Below, in pieces: positions 34,397 through 43,346 of a stretch of DNA of 64,000 nucleotides (position 1 is its first letter; every line of letters starts with the position of its first letter). The stretch is from Candidatus Frankia alpina. Its GTDB lineage: Bacteria > Actinomycetota > Actinomycetes > Frankiales > Frankiaceae. Location: contig NZ_CADCWT010000002.1 of assembly GCF_902806485.1 (NCBI RefSeq), positions 1-64,000 on the forward strand. Direction: 5' to 3'. The translations under genes and the position numbers were made by a program. Under the pieces are notes generated by a model. It was not told where the DNA came from. It was given only the letters and a program-made list of their open reading frames with translations, and did no database searches.

Positions 34397-34453
34397 GAGG
34401 TGTACGTCATCGTCGCACTGGTCCAGTATCGTGTAGACTACGACGTGCACCTC
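34397..34453 (+). other. Stem-loop between the two tRNA genes
   Basis: GAGGTGTACGTC (34397-34408) pairs with GACGTGCACCTC (34442-34453) with one G-T wobble. It may guide processing of a dicistronic tRNA transcript. Confidence 0.35.
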
Positions 34454-34475
34454 GGCGCGAAATAGGTAAAGTCTT

Positions 34476-34548
34476 GGCCCCGTCGTCTAGTGGCCCAGGA
34501 CGCCGCCCTCTCAAGGCGGTAGCGCCGGTTCGAATCCGGTCGGGGCTA
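34476..34548 (+). tRNA. tRNA-Glu (CTC anticodon)
   Basis: A 73-base cloverleaf has acceptor strands GGCCCCG and CGGGGCT (G-T at the end), the T-loop GGTTCGAATCC, and CTC as anticodon in CCCTCTCAAG. CCA is not encoded. It lies 94 bases after tRNA-Gln and is probably transcribed with it. Confidence 0.94.
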
Positions 34549-34607
34549 CAGCGGGTTTATCTTCATTCTTCGTAGAGGGTCAAAGATATGCCCATGATCC
34601 AAGGCTC

Positions 34608-34643
34608 ACGATGGCCCCCGGATTTCGATCCGGGGGCCATCGT
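34608..34643 (+). terminator. Perfect 16-bp hairpin with TTCG loop after the tRNAs
   Basis: A 16-bp perfect stem (34608-34623 with 34628-34643) closes on the ultra-stable tetraloop TTCG, 60 bases after tRNA-Glu. It is probably the terminator of the tRNA unit, although no T run follows. Confidence 0.6.
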
Positions 34644-34687
34644 CATGTCAGGGACCAGGCGTGGCCTATCGCACCACGGTGAGGCGC

Positions 34688-34719
34688 GACATGGCGACAT
34701 GGCGACATGGCGACATGGC
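34688..34719 (+). repeat. Four tandem copies of GACATGGC
   Basis: An 8-bp unit is repeated four times without change. Because the unit length is not a multiple of three, copy changes would shift any reading frame. No gene is supportable here. Confidence 0.9.
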
Positions 34720-34808
34720 GGCCGGGTGCCGGGCCATCGTGCACTCCCGGCAGCCGCAGGAGGCGGGACCGCCCCAGCCGTGTACCTCGGCCTCGGGGCC
34801 GTCCACGG

Positions 34809-34864
34809 CGTCCTGACCCACCCGACCCGTCCGCAGCTGCGGACGGGTCGGGTGGGTCAGGACG
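34809..34864. repeat. 56-bp perfect palindrome
   Basis: The 28-base arms are exactly complementary with no loop, centred between 34836 and 34837 in CAGCTG. Such a long exact palindrome can form a cruciform or a very strong hairpin transcript. It lies between the tRNA genes and the histidine kinase with no matching copy seen elsewhere in the window. Confidence 0.9.
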
Positions 34865-35275
34865 GTGGGCTCGGCAGTGGCGCCGGCCGTCGACGGCCCG
34901 CACCGTCCCGCGGTCGACGGAACGATCGCGGACGCGGTCGAGGCTGTCAGGGCCACTGGGGGCACGGTGTCCTCCTCCATGGGCGGCCGTCCTGGGGCCA
35001 CCTCGCGGACCACAGCCTGGTGGCGCAACCAAGGTTCGCGCCATGCTCCGTTGAGCCCGGTGCCGAGTGGTGCGGATGGCCTAGTCAAACCTGGGCACTG
35101 TCGCCATGCGACACCACCCTTGACAACCATGGTGCTCCCAGGCTGGAACGGTAGAAACTTGCCCGGATGTCCACCGTCAGTCCATCGACGCCCGAGCGGG
35201 CCCGGCGCCGGCCCGGCAGCGCCCACGCGGGACGCGCCGCGCGCCGCGCGCCGCGCCGGACGGCTCCGTTCAGCC

Positions 35276-36751
35276 GTGGCGACGGAGACGGAGACGGAGG
35301 GCGGCGGATCGGCGCCGGGAATGGCCAGTCGCCTCACCGCGCTGCTCCCACAGGGCCGTGGTCTGCCGATCGAGGATTGGACGGCCCGGCACACCCTCAT
35401 GTGTCTGGTGCTCGCGATGCACCTGCCGATCATCATCGGCTATGCGATCTGGCAGGACCTGAGCCTCGCGCACGGGTTCCTGGCGGCGAGCCCGCCTGCC
35501 TTGCTGTTCGCCGCCGCGGTCGTGCCCGGCCTGCGCCGGGTCCGCGCCCTGGCCGCGAGCCTCGGCCTGCTGTGCTGCTCGGTCGTGCTCGTGCACCTGT
35601 CCGACGGCCTCACCCCGATGTACTTCCACTTCTTCGTGGTCGTGGCGCTGATCGCGCTGTATGAGGAGTGGACGGTCTACCTGCTGGCCCTCGCGTTCGT
35701 GTTCGTCGCGAACCTGGTGATGGGAGACATCGTCAGCGTCGGCGCGGTGCTGGACAACGCCTGGCTGCTGGCCGGTCTGCACGCGGGGTTCATCTTCGCG
35801 CTCGCCTGCGCGCAGATGGTCTTCTGGCACTACAACGAGCAGTCCCGCCGGCGGGTGGAGCATTACCGCCAGCAGCTGTACGAGGGTCAGCAGAGCCTGA
35901 TGGCCCGGCTGGAGGAGACCGACCGCATCCGCAGCGACCTCGTCGCCACCGTTTCGCACGAGTTCCGCACGCCGCTGACCGGAATCCGAGGAAACTTGCT
36001 CACCATCAAGCGGCGCCGCAGCCGGCTCTCCGACGCCCAGCTCGACGATCTGCTCGACGCTGCGGTCAACTACTCCGACCGGCTCTCCCGGCTGCTGGAG
36101 AACATGCTGACGGCCGCCACGGCCACCGGCACGGACGAGACGACCATCGCCGACCTGCCCGAGGTCGTCCGGCACGTGATCGCCAACCTGTCGTACACGA
36201 GCTCGCCCAGCAGCATCACGGTGGACCTGCCGCCCGAACTGCCCGTGCGGATGGCGCGGCAGGCCCTCATCCAGGTGGTGGCGAACCTGGTCGACAACGC
36301 CCTGGTGCACTCCTGGCCGGGCGCGCCCGTGCGGCTGATCGCGGGCCGGGTCGGCGACGAGGTCGTGCTCCGCGTCCGCAACCCCGGGCCCGACCTTGAT
36401 CCCGGCACGATCCGCCAGCTGTTCGAGCCCTTCACGCAGCGAGATGGCACCGCGACCCGGCCGACGGATGGCGCGGGAATGGGTCTCTACGTCGTCCGGC
36501 GGCTCGTCGAGGTGCATGGCGGACGGCTACGGATGTCGTCAGAGAACGGCGAGATCATCGTCGAGGTCGACCTGTGGGCGGCTACCGCCCACGCGGCCCT
36601 TGCGCCCGAGCCGGAGGCGGCGCTGCCGGTGCCCATGCCGCTGCCCCGCAGCATCCGAACGGACGACGAGGAACCGCGTATGCCGCGGCTCGCCAGCGGT
36701 CCGCTGGCCTGCAACGACATTCGATCGCTGCCCATGGACAAGCTCGGCTGA
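35276..36751 (+). CDS. Orphan sensor histidine kinase
   Basis: Six predicted membrane helices (from LMCLVLAMHLPIIIGYAIW to AGFIFALACAQMVFW) form an integral sensor. It is followed by a dimerisation helix with the phospho-acceptor H228 in SHEFRTPLTG, then the ATPase domain with N box (NLVDNALVHS) and GAGMGLYVVRRL. No response regulator is adjacent. GTG 35276 is the best in-frame start, and ATG 35321 is possible. A -10-like TAGAAA at 35152 followed by ATG 35167 lies in another frame (MSTVSPSTPERARR), so the N-terminus may be frameshifted. Confidence 0.85.
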   Translation: MATETETEGGGSAPGMASRLTALLPQGRGLPIEDWTARHTLMCLVLAMHLPIIIGYAIWQDLSLAHGFLAASPPALLFAAAVVPGLRRVRALAASLGLLCCSVVLVHLSDGLTPMYFHFFVVVALIALYEEWTVYLLALAFVFVANLVMGDIVSVGAVLDNAWLLAGLHAGFIFALACAQMVFWHYNEQSRRRVEHYRQQLYEGQQSLMARLEETDRIRSDLVATVSHEFRTPLTGIRGNLLTIKRRRSRLSDAQLDDLLDAAVNYSDRLSRLLENMLTAATATGTDETTIADLPEVVRHVIANLSYTSSPSSITVDLPPELPVRMARQALIQVVANLVDNALVHSWPGAPVRLIAGRVGDEVVLRVRNPGPDLDPGTIRQLFEPFTQRDGTATRPTDGAGMGLYVVRRLVEVHGGRLRMSSENGEIIVEVDLWAATAHAALAPEPEAALPVPMPLPRSIRTDDEEPRMPRLASGPLACNDIRSLPMDKLG

Positions 36752-36806
36752 GCCTGCCGTCCGGCTGAAGTTTCGCCCGGCGAAAACCCCGGCCCTGAGG
36801 TGCGCG

Positions 36807-36847
36807 ATCGGCTCCAGCCGACCAGATCAGGCTGGAGCCAGGCCGAT
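36807..36847. terminator. Hairpin between convergent kinase genes
   Basis: GGCTCCAGCC (36810-36819) pairs exactly with GGCTGGAGCC (36830-36839), with a few extra pairs outside. It lies between the convergent histidine kinase and Ser/Thr kinase genes. The rest of 36752-37026 shows nothing further. Confidence 0.5.
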
Positions 36848-37026
36848 TCCCCGGGCGCCGGTGCAGCCCACGGCTCGACGCGGAGGCGCAGCCCGCGGCT
36901 TTGGGCGGTGCCTGGGCGGAATGGAGTTCAGGCGCAGGAACTGCCCATATGGGCACCAGCCAGTGCGTTTGATGGCTTGGCTCCTGGCGTCTCCGCAGCG
37001 CCGGCCGGCCGAGCGTGGCCAGACGG

Positions 37027-39096
37027 TCAGGCCTTCTTCGTCGGGGCCGCGCTCGTCGCCGCCGTCGGGGCTGGGGCCGGCGCGGGAGTGGGCGCGGGAG
37101 CCTTGCAGCTCAGGCTGAGCGTGACCGTCGTCGAGTTGCTCGGATGCCGTCCACTGTTGGGCGTGTAGGACAGCACCTTGCTGGTGTAGCCCGTGGGGCA
37201 GGAGCCGTTCACCCACGGGAAACCAGCGCTGCTGAGCTTGGACTTCGCGGCTGATTCCGTCAGTCCGGTGACGTTGGGGACCTCACGGCAGTCGTTGCCC
37301 TGGGCCTGCAGGCTGATCGTCGTCGTCTTCGCGATCTTGCCGTTCTTCGGGGACTGTTTCACGACCGCGTCAACAGCGCCGCTGTCGAAGCAGTCGTACG
37401 ACTCGCTGGTGTTCGCGAAACCGGCCGACCGCAGCGTGTTCTTCGCCGTGTTCAACGGCGACCCCTCGGTGTTGGGGACGGTCGCCGTGCCATCGTCGGT
37501 CGGCGACGGGCTGCTGCCAGCGGTCGGGCCGGTCGGCGGCGTCGTCTGGGCGGCGGAGGCGCCGGGCGCCGGGCTAGTGCCGGGCGAGGGGGAGTTTTTT
37601 GCCCCGGGCCGGACTGCGGGTGCCCCGGGAGCACCCGGGCTCGCGTTGACGCCGACGGCCACGCCGGGCGCAGCGGACCCCGGGACGCCGGCGGCCGAGC
37701 TGTCCGCGCTCGGATCCGCTGAGGCTTCCACGGCGCGGTCGGCGGACAGCGCCGAGCCGGCGTTCCCGCCGGAGGCGAGAGCCCAGCCGCCGGCTCCGGC
37801 GACGAGGGCGACGACGAGTCCGGCACCGGCCGCGATCCGGCCGCGTCGACGCCGGTCGAGCGCCGCGCGCGACCCGCCTCCGGCGCTACCGCCGGCCGCG
37901 CCGGGCTGCTTGCCGGCCGGAATTGCCGACATGACCGTGTTCGTGTCGGCGGCCGGTCCGCCGGAGCGGGCGGGGACGCGTACCGCGGGGCTCATCCCGG
38001 TCGGCGCGTCGCTGTCCCATCCGCCGCGGGCGCCGTTCTGGGCGGCGGTCATCGGGGCGATGCGGGTGTGCTCGGGATCGCTGCCGTTGCGGCCGTTGAC
38101 CTTCGTCGCGGCTGCGGTCAGACTGCCCGCGATCTGGGTGTGCTCGAGATCGTTCCAGCCACTGGCGCCCGCGGCCGCGGCCGCCCCGACGCCCGCCGCA
38201 GACCGGGCCGCCCGTCGGGCGCCGGTTGGCGCGGACTCGTCGGCGGCCTGGACATGCCCCGGGATCGGCGCGGCACCGCGCAGGCTTGCCTCGAGCGCGT
38301 CGCTGAGGTCGTCGGCGGCGTCGGCGGCGCTTGCCGGCCGCTGCCTTGGGGATTTGGCGAGCATGCCGGCGAGCACGTCCCACACCGGTGCGGGCACTCC
38401 GGCGATCGGCTGTGGGTCGTCCTCCCGATGCGCCCGCAGCAGATCCGCGGGATTCGTCGAGTCGAACGGCGGCGATCCGGCGAGGAGCTCGTAGAGCACC
38501 ACCCCCGCCGAGTAGACGTCGGCTGCCGGGGTCGGGGGGGCACCGGTGCCGAGCTCGGGCGCCATGTAGAGGGGGGTGCCGATCGGCCCGGTCGCGCTGA
38601 CTCGGGACGGCGTGCTGATCACACGGGCGATGCCGAAGTCGGTGAGTCGGACGATCGGGCGGTCGGGCACAGAGGTGTCGATGAGAATGTTCTCGGGCTT
38701 GACGTCCCGGTGAACGATCCCGGCGGCGTGCACGCTGTCGAGGGCCCACAAGGTGCCGATCGCGAGCCGGACCGCCTCCTGAGCGGGCCGCGGGCCGAAT
38801 TCCCGCAGATGCGCCCGCAGATCGGGGCCCTCGACGAGATCCATCACGATGGCCAGTGCGCCGGGCTCGTTGACGAGGTCGCGGACCGCGACCAGGCCCG
38901 GGCTGTCGAGCTCGACGAGCAGGTCCCATTCCCGCAGAAACCGGTCGACGATCTCCGGATCATCGGCGAGCTCGCGACGCAGCACCTTGATGGCCACCGC
39001 GGCGTCGTCCTGGACCCGGACACCTCTCCAGACCTGGCCGGTCGTACCCTGCCCGAGCAGCTCGTGCAGCACGTACCGCGAACCCAGTTTGCGCAC
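37027..39096 (-). CDS. PASTA-domain serine/threonine protein kinase
   Basis: The 689 residues comprise a complete Hanks-type kinase: G-loop GQGTTGQV, K37 in VAIKVL, catalytic HRDVKPEN (D131), D153 in TDFGIA and the APE-type MAPELG. A low-complexity cytosolic linker, one membrane helix (about residues 420-443), a Pro/Ser/Ala-rich stalk, and two PASTA repeats with cysteines follow. PASTA domains bind cell-wall muropeptides, so this is a wall-sensing kinase of the PknB type. The linker carries EHTQIA and EHTRIA threonines that may be phosphosites. GTG 39096 has AAGGAGG upstream. Confidence 0.93.
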   Translation of the reverse strand: MRKLGSRYVLHELLGQGTTGQVWRGVRVQDDAAVAIKVLRRELADDPEIVDRFLREWDLLVELDSPGLVAVRDLVNEPGALAIVMDLVEGPDLRAHLREFGPRPAQEAVRLAIGTLWALDSVHAAGIVHRDVKPENILIDTSVPDRPIVRLTDFGIARVISTPSRVSATGPIGTPLYMAPELGTGAPPTPAADVYSAGVVLYELLAGSPPFDSTNPADLLRAHREDDPQPIAGVPAPVWDVLAGMLAKSPRQRPASAADAADDLSDALEASLRGAAPIPGHVQAADESAPTGARRAARSAAGVGAAAAAGASGWNDLEHTQIAGSLTAAATKVNGRNGSDPEHTRIAPMTAAQNGARGGWDSDAPTGMSPAVRVPARSGGPAADTNTVMSAIPAGKQPGAAGGSAGGGSRAALDRRRRGRIAAGAGLVVALVAGAGGWALASGGNAGSALSADRAVEASADPSADSSAAGVPGSAAPGVAVGVNASPGAPGAPAVRPGAKNSPSPGTSPAPGASAAQTTPPTGPTAGSSPSPTDDGTATVPNTEGSPLNTAKNTLRSAGFANTSESYDCFDSGAVDAVVKQSPKNGKIAKTTTISLQAQGNDCREVPNVTGLTESAAKSKLSSAGFPWVNGSCPTGYTSKVLSYTPNSGRHPSNSTTVTLSLSCKAPAPTPAPAPAPTAATSAAPTKKA

Positions 39097-39564
39097 CGCG
39101 CCCTGTCCCTCCTTGGCGCCGCACGAGGCGGCCGAACCTACGGCGGCACCGCCGCAGGCGACGATCGCCCGGCCACGCGGAACCCGAAGAGTCCTCCGGA
39201 CGGGCGCCCCCAGTGCGCGGGCGACTTATATCGCTTGCTCGCTGGATGGCAATGACCCCATTGGGCCAGCCGGTCTACTTCTCCGATCATCCGAGACGGA
39301 CGACTCGAACAGGCTACGACGTCGGAAAGCCACTCCCTGCGGCGGGGGAGACCCGCCGCCGCGGGGACGTCTCATCGAGCCCAGCAGGCGTAGTCCGCGT
39401 TCCGTTTAGTTGTGGGGCCCGATCGGGACACTTCCAATGTCCAGAAAGCCTGGAAAAGTGGGGAAAACGTGTCCGCGTGGTCACCGTCGGCCGCCCGGGA
39501 AACTCGGCTTGGTCGGCAAGTCGGCCGATCTCCAGTGGCCCCGAGTTGGCAGCGAGTGGATCCT
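39097..39564. other. Gap between the Ser/Thr kinase and IclR genes
   Basis: Both flanking genes are on the minus strand. An AT-rich patch near 39220-39232 could hold the kinase promoter. I see no supportable gene; the long plus-strand frames across it are shadows. Confidence 0.4.
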
Positions 39565-40272
39565 TCAGTCGCCGACCGATGTCGACAGCCGCGCTGCCGC
39601 GGCGAGCACGGCCGTTCCGTGCCGGCGCCCCGGAGACCGGGTCAGCCGCTCCAGCGGGCCGGACAGCGACACCGCCGCGATCACCGTCCCGGATTCGCCG
39701 CGGACGGGGGCGGACACCGAGGCCAGGCCGGTCTCCCGTTCGCCGACGCTCTCGGCCCAGCCCCGCTTGCGCACCAGGGCGAGTGTCCCGCCGTCGAACG
39801 GCGCGGCGGCGAGCAGGTCGTCCTCGGGGTGATCCGCGAACGCGAGCAGGACCTGCGCCCCGGATCCCGCCGTCATCGGCAGCGCCGCGCCGACCGGGAC
39901 CGTGTCCCGCAGGCCCCTCGCCCGCTCGGAGGCTGCTACGCACAGTCGCAGAGCCCCGCGCCTCACGTAGAGCTGGGTGCTCTCCCCGGTGACGTCACGC
40001 AGGTCGGTCAGGACCCGGTCGGCCCGGTCGAGAACGTCCCAGGGCAGTGGGATGGTCACCCCGGCCGCCAGCCGCGGACCGGCGACGAACCGGCCGGAGC
40101 CGTCGCGCCCGACGAGGCGGTGAACCTCGAGCGCGCTGGCGAGCCGGTGCGCGGTCGCCCGGGTGAGCTTGGTCCGGGCCACCAGGTCGGCGAGGGAAGC
40201 CGGACCCTGTTCCACGGCGGCCAGGACGAGTGCCGCTTTGTCCAGGACCCCGACTCCGCTAAGATGTTCCAT
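39565..40272 (-). CDS. IclR-family regulator divergent from leuCD
   Basis: The 235-residue protein has an N-terminal winged helix (ASLADLVARTKLTRATAHRL) and the IclR effector domain, with LRDTVPVGAALPMTAGSGAQVLLAF and AAVSLSGPLERL. It is divergent from leuC, like Rv2989 in M. tuberculosis (from memory), so control of leuCD is likely. ATG 40272 lies about 15 bases after the predicted transcription start, and longer frames upstream run across the leuC promoter. The effector is unknown. Confidence 0.9.
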   Translation of the reverse strand: MEHLSGVGVLDKAALVLAAVEQGPASLADLVARTKLTRATAHRLASALEVHRLVGRDGSGRFVAGPRLAAGVTIPLPWDVLDRADRVLTDLRDVTGESTQLYVRRGALRLCVAASERARGLRDTVPVGAALPMTAGSGAQVLLAFADHPEDDLLAAAPFDGGTLALVRKRGWAESVGERETGLASVSAPVRGESGTVIAAVSLSGPLERLTRSPGRRHGTAVLAAAARLSTSVGD

Positions 40273-40282
40273 AGAATGATAC

Positions 40283-40307
40283 TGCCATCCCATATTATAA
40301 GATGGCA
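40283..40307. promoter_or_regulatory. IclR/leuC operator with perfect -10 box
   Basis: TGCCATC (40283-40289) and GATGGCA (40301-40307) form a perfect inverted repeat. The 11-base centre contains TATAAT on the minus strand (40294-40299), the predicted iclR-type gene promoter. A dimer bound here would block its own gene and could also act on leuC. Confidence 0.55.
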
Positions 40308-40410
40308 AGATCGGAAATTGGCGTGATACCGACTTGCGGAACAACCCGGATCGCAGGAACGGTCGGACGACCGCGCGGGCAGCTTGCCCGCCACAGGGAG
40401 GGAAGTGGCC

Positions 40411-41808
40411 ATGGGGCGCACACTCGCGGAGAAGGTCTGGGACGCCCACGTGGTGCGGCGCGCCGAGGGCGAACCGGATCTGCTGTACATCGATCTGCAC
40501 CTCGTGCACGAGGTCACCTCGCCGCAGGCGTTCGAGGCACTGCGGCTGGCCGGCCGGCCGGTGCGTCGTCCCGACCTGACGGTCGCCACCGAGGACCACA
40601 ACGTGCCGACCACGAACACCCTGGCGCCGATCGCGGATCCGATCTCCGCCGCGCAGGTCGAGGCGCTGCGCAAGAACTGCGCCGAGTTCGGGGTGCGGCT
40701 GTATCCGATGAACGATCCCGGGCAGGGCATCGTTCACGTCGTGGGCCCGCAGCTCGGGCTGTCCCAGCCGGGCATGACGATCGTGTGCGGCGACAGCCAC
40801 ACCTCCACCCATGGCGCGTTCGGGGCGCTGGCGTTCGGCATCGGCACCAGCCAGGTCGAGCATGTACTCGCGACCCAGACGCTGCCGCAGGGCCGCCCGA
40901 AGACGATGACGGTCACGGTCGAGGGTGACCTGCCGGCCGGCGTCACCGCGAAGGACCTCATCTTGGCGATCATCGCCAGGATAGGCACCGGCGGCGGCGC
41001 CGGGCACGTCATCGAGTACCGCGGCGCGGCAGTCCGGGGCCTGTCGATGGAGGGCCGGATGACCGTCTGCAACATGTCCATCGAGGCCGGGGCCCGCGCT
41101 GGAATGATCGCTCCCGATGACACCACGTTCGACTACCTCGCCGGCCGGGCGCACGCCGCCACCGGGCCGGCCTGGGACGAGGCCGTGGCCTACTGGCGGA
41201 CGCTGGCCTCGGACGACGACGCCGGCTACGACCGGGAGGTCGTCATCGATGCCGCGAGCCTCTCCCCGTACGTGACCTGGGGGACCAACCCGGGCCAGGC
41301 GGCGCCGCTCAGCTCGCGAATCCCCGCGCCCGCCGACTACACCGACCCGGCCGCGCGGGCCTCCGTCGAGCGTGTGCTGACCTACATGGGTCTCACCGCA
41401 GGCACGCCGCTGTCCGAGGTCGCCGTCGACACGGTGTTCATCGGCTCCTGCACCAACGGCCGGCTCAGCGACCTGCGCGCCGCGGCCGAGGTGCTGCGGG
41501 GCCGGCAGGTGGCCGACGGCGTGCGGGCCTTGGTCGTTCCCGGGTCGATGCAGGTCAAGGCGGCGGCCGAGGCGGAGGGGCTGGACGAGCTCTTCCGGGC
41601 CGCCGGAGCGCAGTGGCGTAGCGCCGGCTGCTCGATGTGCCTCGGGATGAACCCGGACACGCTGAGTCCGGGGGAGCGCAGCGCCTCCACCTCGAACCGG
41701 AACTTCGAGGGGCGCCAGGGACCGGGCGGGCGGACCCACCTCGTCTCTCCGGCGGTCGCCGCGGCCACCGCGGTCACCGGCCGGCTCACCGCCCCGGCGC
41801 AGCTGTAG
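40411..41808 (+). CDS. leuC: 3-isopropylmalate dehydratase large subunit
   Basis: LeuC with LeuD isomerises 2- to 3-isopropylmalate on a 4Fe-4S cluster. The 465 residues carry the cluster cysteines C347 (GSCTNGR), C407 and C410 (GCSMCLGMN), and the aconitase-type [13 protein letters not shown] motif. GGGAGGG precedes ATG 40411; GTG 40405 in the same frame is an alternative. The enzyme probably also isomerises citramalate made by CimA. Confidence 0.96.
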   Translation: MGRTLAEKVWDAHVVRRAEGEPDLLYIDLHLVHEVTSPQAFEALRLAGRPVRRPDLTVATEDHNVPTTNTLAPIADPISAAQVEALRKNCAEFGVRLYPMNDPGQGIVHVVGPQLGLSQPGMTIVCGDSHTSTHGAFGALAFGIGTSQVEHVLATQTLPQGRPKTMTVTVEGDLPAGVTAKDLILAIIARIGTGGGAGHVIEYRGAAVRGLSMEGRMTVCNMSIEAGARAGMIAPDDTTFDYLAGRAHAATGPAWDEAVAYWRTLASDDDAGYDREVVIDAASLSPYVTWGTNPGQAAPLSSRIPAPADYTDPAARASVERVLTYMGLTAGTPLSEVAVDTVFIGSCTNGRLSDLRAAAEVLRGRQVADGVRALVVPGSMQVKAAAEAEGLDELFRAAGAQWRSAGCSMCLGMNPDTLSPGERSASTSNRNFEGRQGPGGRTHLVSPAVAAATAVTGRLTAPAQL

Positions 41809-41910
41809 GCCGCGCCGGGGCGGTCGCCGCTCCCGTCAACTCGCCGGGAGCTGCGCGGCCGCGACCGCCATCCTGATCACGACTTCGTTCAGAGAGGAGC
41901 GTTTCCGGCG

Positions 41911-42498
41911 ATGGAGGCGTTCACGATTCACACCGGTCGGGCCGTGCCGCTGCGGCGCAGCGACGTCGACACCGACCAGATCATCCCGAGCGAGTGGCTC
42001 AAGCGCATCGAGCGCACCGGGTTCGGCGCCGGCCTGTTCTCCGAATGGCGGGCCGACGAGGGCTTCGTGCTCAACAACCCGGCCTATGACGGTGCATCGA
42101 TTCTGGTCGCGGGCCCCGACTTCGGTACCGGCTCGTCGCGCGAGCACGCCGTGTGGGCGTTGCAGGACTACGGCTTCCGGGCGGTGATCTCGCCCCGGTT
42201 CGCCGACATCTTCCGGGGCAACGCGCTCGGCAACGGGCTGCTGCCGGTAGAGCTGCCGGCGGAGACGGTCGAGACCCTGCAGGCCGCCGCGGAGCAGGAT
42301 CCGACCATCGAGATCACCGTCGACCTGGTCGCCCGCGAGGTGCGGGGAGCCGGGCTGGTCGCCTCGTTCGAACTCGACGACTTCACTCGCTGGCGGCTGT
42401 TGGAGGGCCTCGACGATGTCGGTCTGACCCTGCGAAACGAGGAACTGATCACCGAATTCGAGGCGACCCGAGCGGCCTGGCTGCCCTCGGTGGCCTAG
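41911..42498 (+). CDS. leuD: 3-isopropylmalate dehydratase small subunit
   Basis: The 195-residue swivel domain partner of LeuC shows [20 protein letters not shown], the [21 protein letters not shown] substrate loop and [28 protein letters not shown] lies upstream of ATG 41911. It is 102 bases after leuC. Confidence 0.96.
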   Translation: MEAFTIHTGRAVPLRRSDVDTDQIIPSEWLKRIERTGFGAGLFSEWRADEGFVLNNPAYDGASILVAGPDFGTGSSREHAVWALQDYGFRAVISPRFADIFRGNALGNGLLPVELPAETVETLQAAAEQDPTIEITVDLVAREVRGAGLVASFELDDFTRWRLLEGLDDVGLTLRNEELITEFEATRAAWLPSVA

Positions 42499-43021
42499 CC
42501 CCGCTCGGCGGGCGATCGCGCCACCGGCGACCGGCCCCGGACGCGATCGGCGTCCAGGCCGGCAGAGGGCTGCGGCACAGTCGATGCGGCCCTGCCGGCC
42601 AGCCCTCGATCGAGGTATGGTGAAAATCACATCGAGGTCGATGTGGGGGCGGATCGGGTTGAGTGGTCGGTCGATGACCGAGCGGCTACTCCCGATCGAT
42701 CATCGCCTGTGGCGTTTGCTTGATTACGTAGCAGAGCTGGGCGCGTGGTGGCGGAGGCGGCCGGCTACCAAAGCGTGACATTGAGCCCAAAGAAGCGGGC
42801 ATCTCTCGCTACTCAACGTGATGAATCTACCGGATGGTTCGCGTCGGCGGTACAGCACGCATCCCGTCGCCCACTGGCGCGAACCTGTTGACGTACGGGT
42901 TTGTGTGACGCGACACGGTCGTGGGAATTGCCCTCGACAGTGGAGATGCCTACGGTGCAGCGCAGTGTGATGCCCGATCTGCTCCCCACCCCGCGCCTGC
43001 GGGGGGCGTCCGGAGGTTGTT
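42499..43021 (+). promoter_or_regulatory. hupB upstream region with promoter and an 18-bp palindrome
   Basis: TTGCCC (42928-42933) and TACGGT (42951-42956) with 17-base spacing form a good hupB promoter, giving a leader of about 60 bases. Further up, CACATCGA-GG-TCGATGTG (42628-42645) is an 18-base palindrome just after a TATGGT box (42616-42621). A 53-codon frame from ATG 42617 to 42778 crosses it, but I cannot support it as a gene. Confidence 0.4.
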
Positions 43022-43306
43022 GTGAACAAGTCCCAGTTGGTTGACCGCATCGCCCAGCAGATCGAGGGCGGACGGTCGAATGCCACCAAAGCCGTCGACG
43101 CCGTGTTCGACGCAATTCAGGAGGCCGTCGCCGGCGGCGAGAAGGTGACCATCACCGGCTTCGGCGTGTTCGAGCGGGTCGAGCGGGCCGCCCGCACCGG
43201 GCGCAACCCGGCTACGGGCGAGCCCGTGCACGTCGCAGCCTCGGTGGTGCCGAAGTTCCGGCCCGGCTCCGAGTTCAAGTCGAGCGTCTCGGCGAGCGGC
43301 GACTGA
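43022..43306 (+). CDS. hupB: HU-type nucleoid protein
   Basis: This 94-residue HU-family protein bends and compacts DNA as a dimer. It has NKSQLVDRIAQQIEG at the start, GFGVFERVERAARTGRNPATG in the DNA-binding arm, and a short end. It lacks the long lysine/alanine tail of mycobacterial HupB, so it is the short HU form. GTG 43022 follows GGAGG. It is convergent with ppk. Confidence 0.94.
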   Translation: MNKSQLVDRIAQQIEGGRSNATKAVDAVFDAIQEAVAGGEKVTITGFGVFERVERAARTGRNPATGEPVHVAASVVPKFRPGSEFKSSVSASGD

Positions 43307-43309
43307 TCC

Positions 43310-43346
43310 GCGGTGCGGGCGCCGGGCTCACCGGTGCCCGCGCCGC
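43310..43346. terminator. Convergent terminator between hupB and ppk
   Basis: A 16-bp stem with two G-T wobbles (43310-43325 with 43331-43346) has a five-base loop and overlaps the last codons of ppk. It sits in the 21-base gap between two convergent genes and can serve both. Confidence 0.6.

Noticed and set aside
34809..34864. Insertion sequence terminal repeats
   Set aside because: The two arms are adjacent with nothing between and no transposase nearby.
34310..34900. Integrated mobile element at the tRNA genes
   Set aside because: There is no integrase, no direct repeat of a tRNA 3' end and no cargo genes. Only repeats and a palindrome are present.
39565..41739. 724-codon minus-strand frame covering the IclR gene and leuC
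   Set aside because: Only its last 235 residues are protein-like. The upstream part is antisense to leuC and crosses the divergent promoter.
42617..42778. 53-codon ORF before hupB
   Set aside because: No ribosome site, unremarkable composition, and it overlaps a palindrome. Kept only as a note in the intergenic entry.
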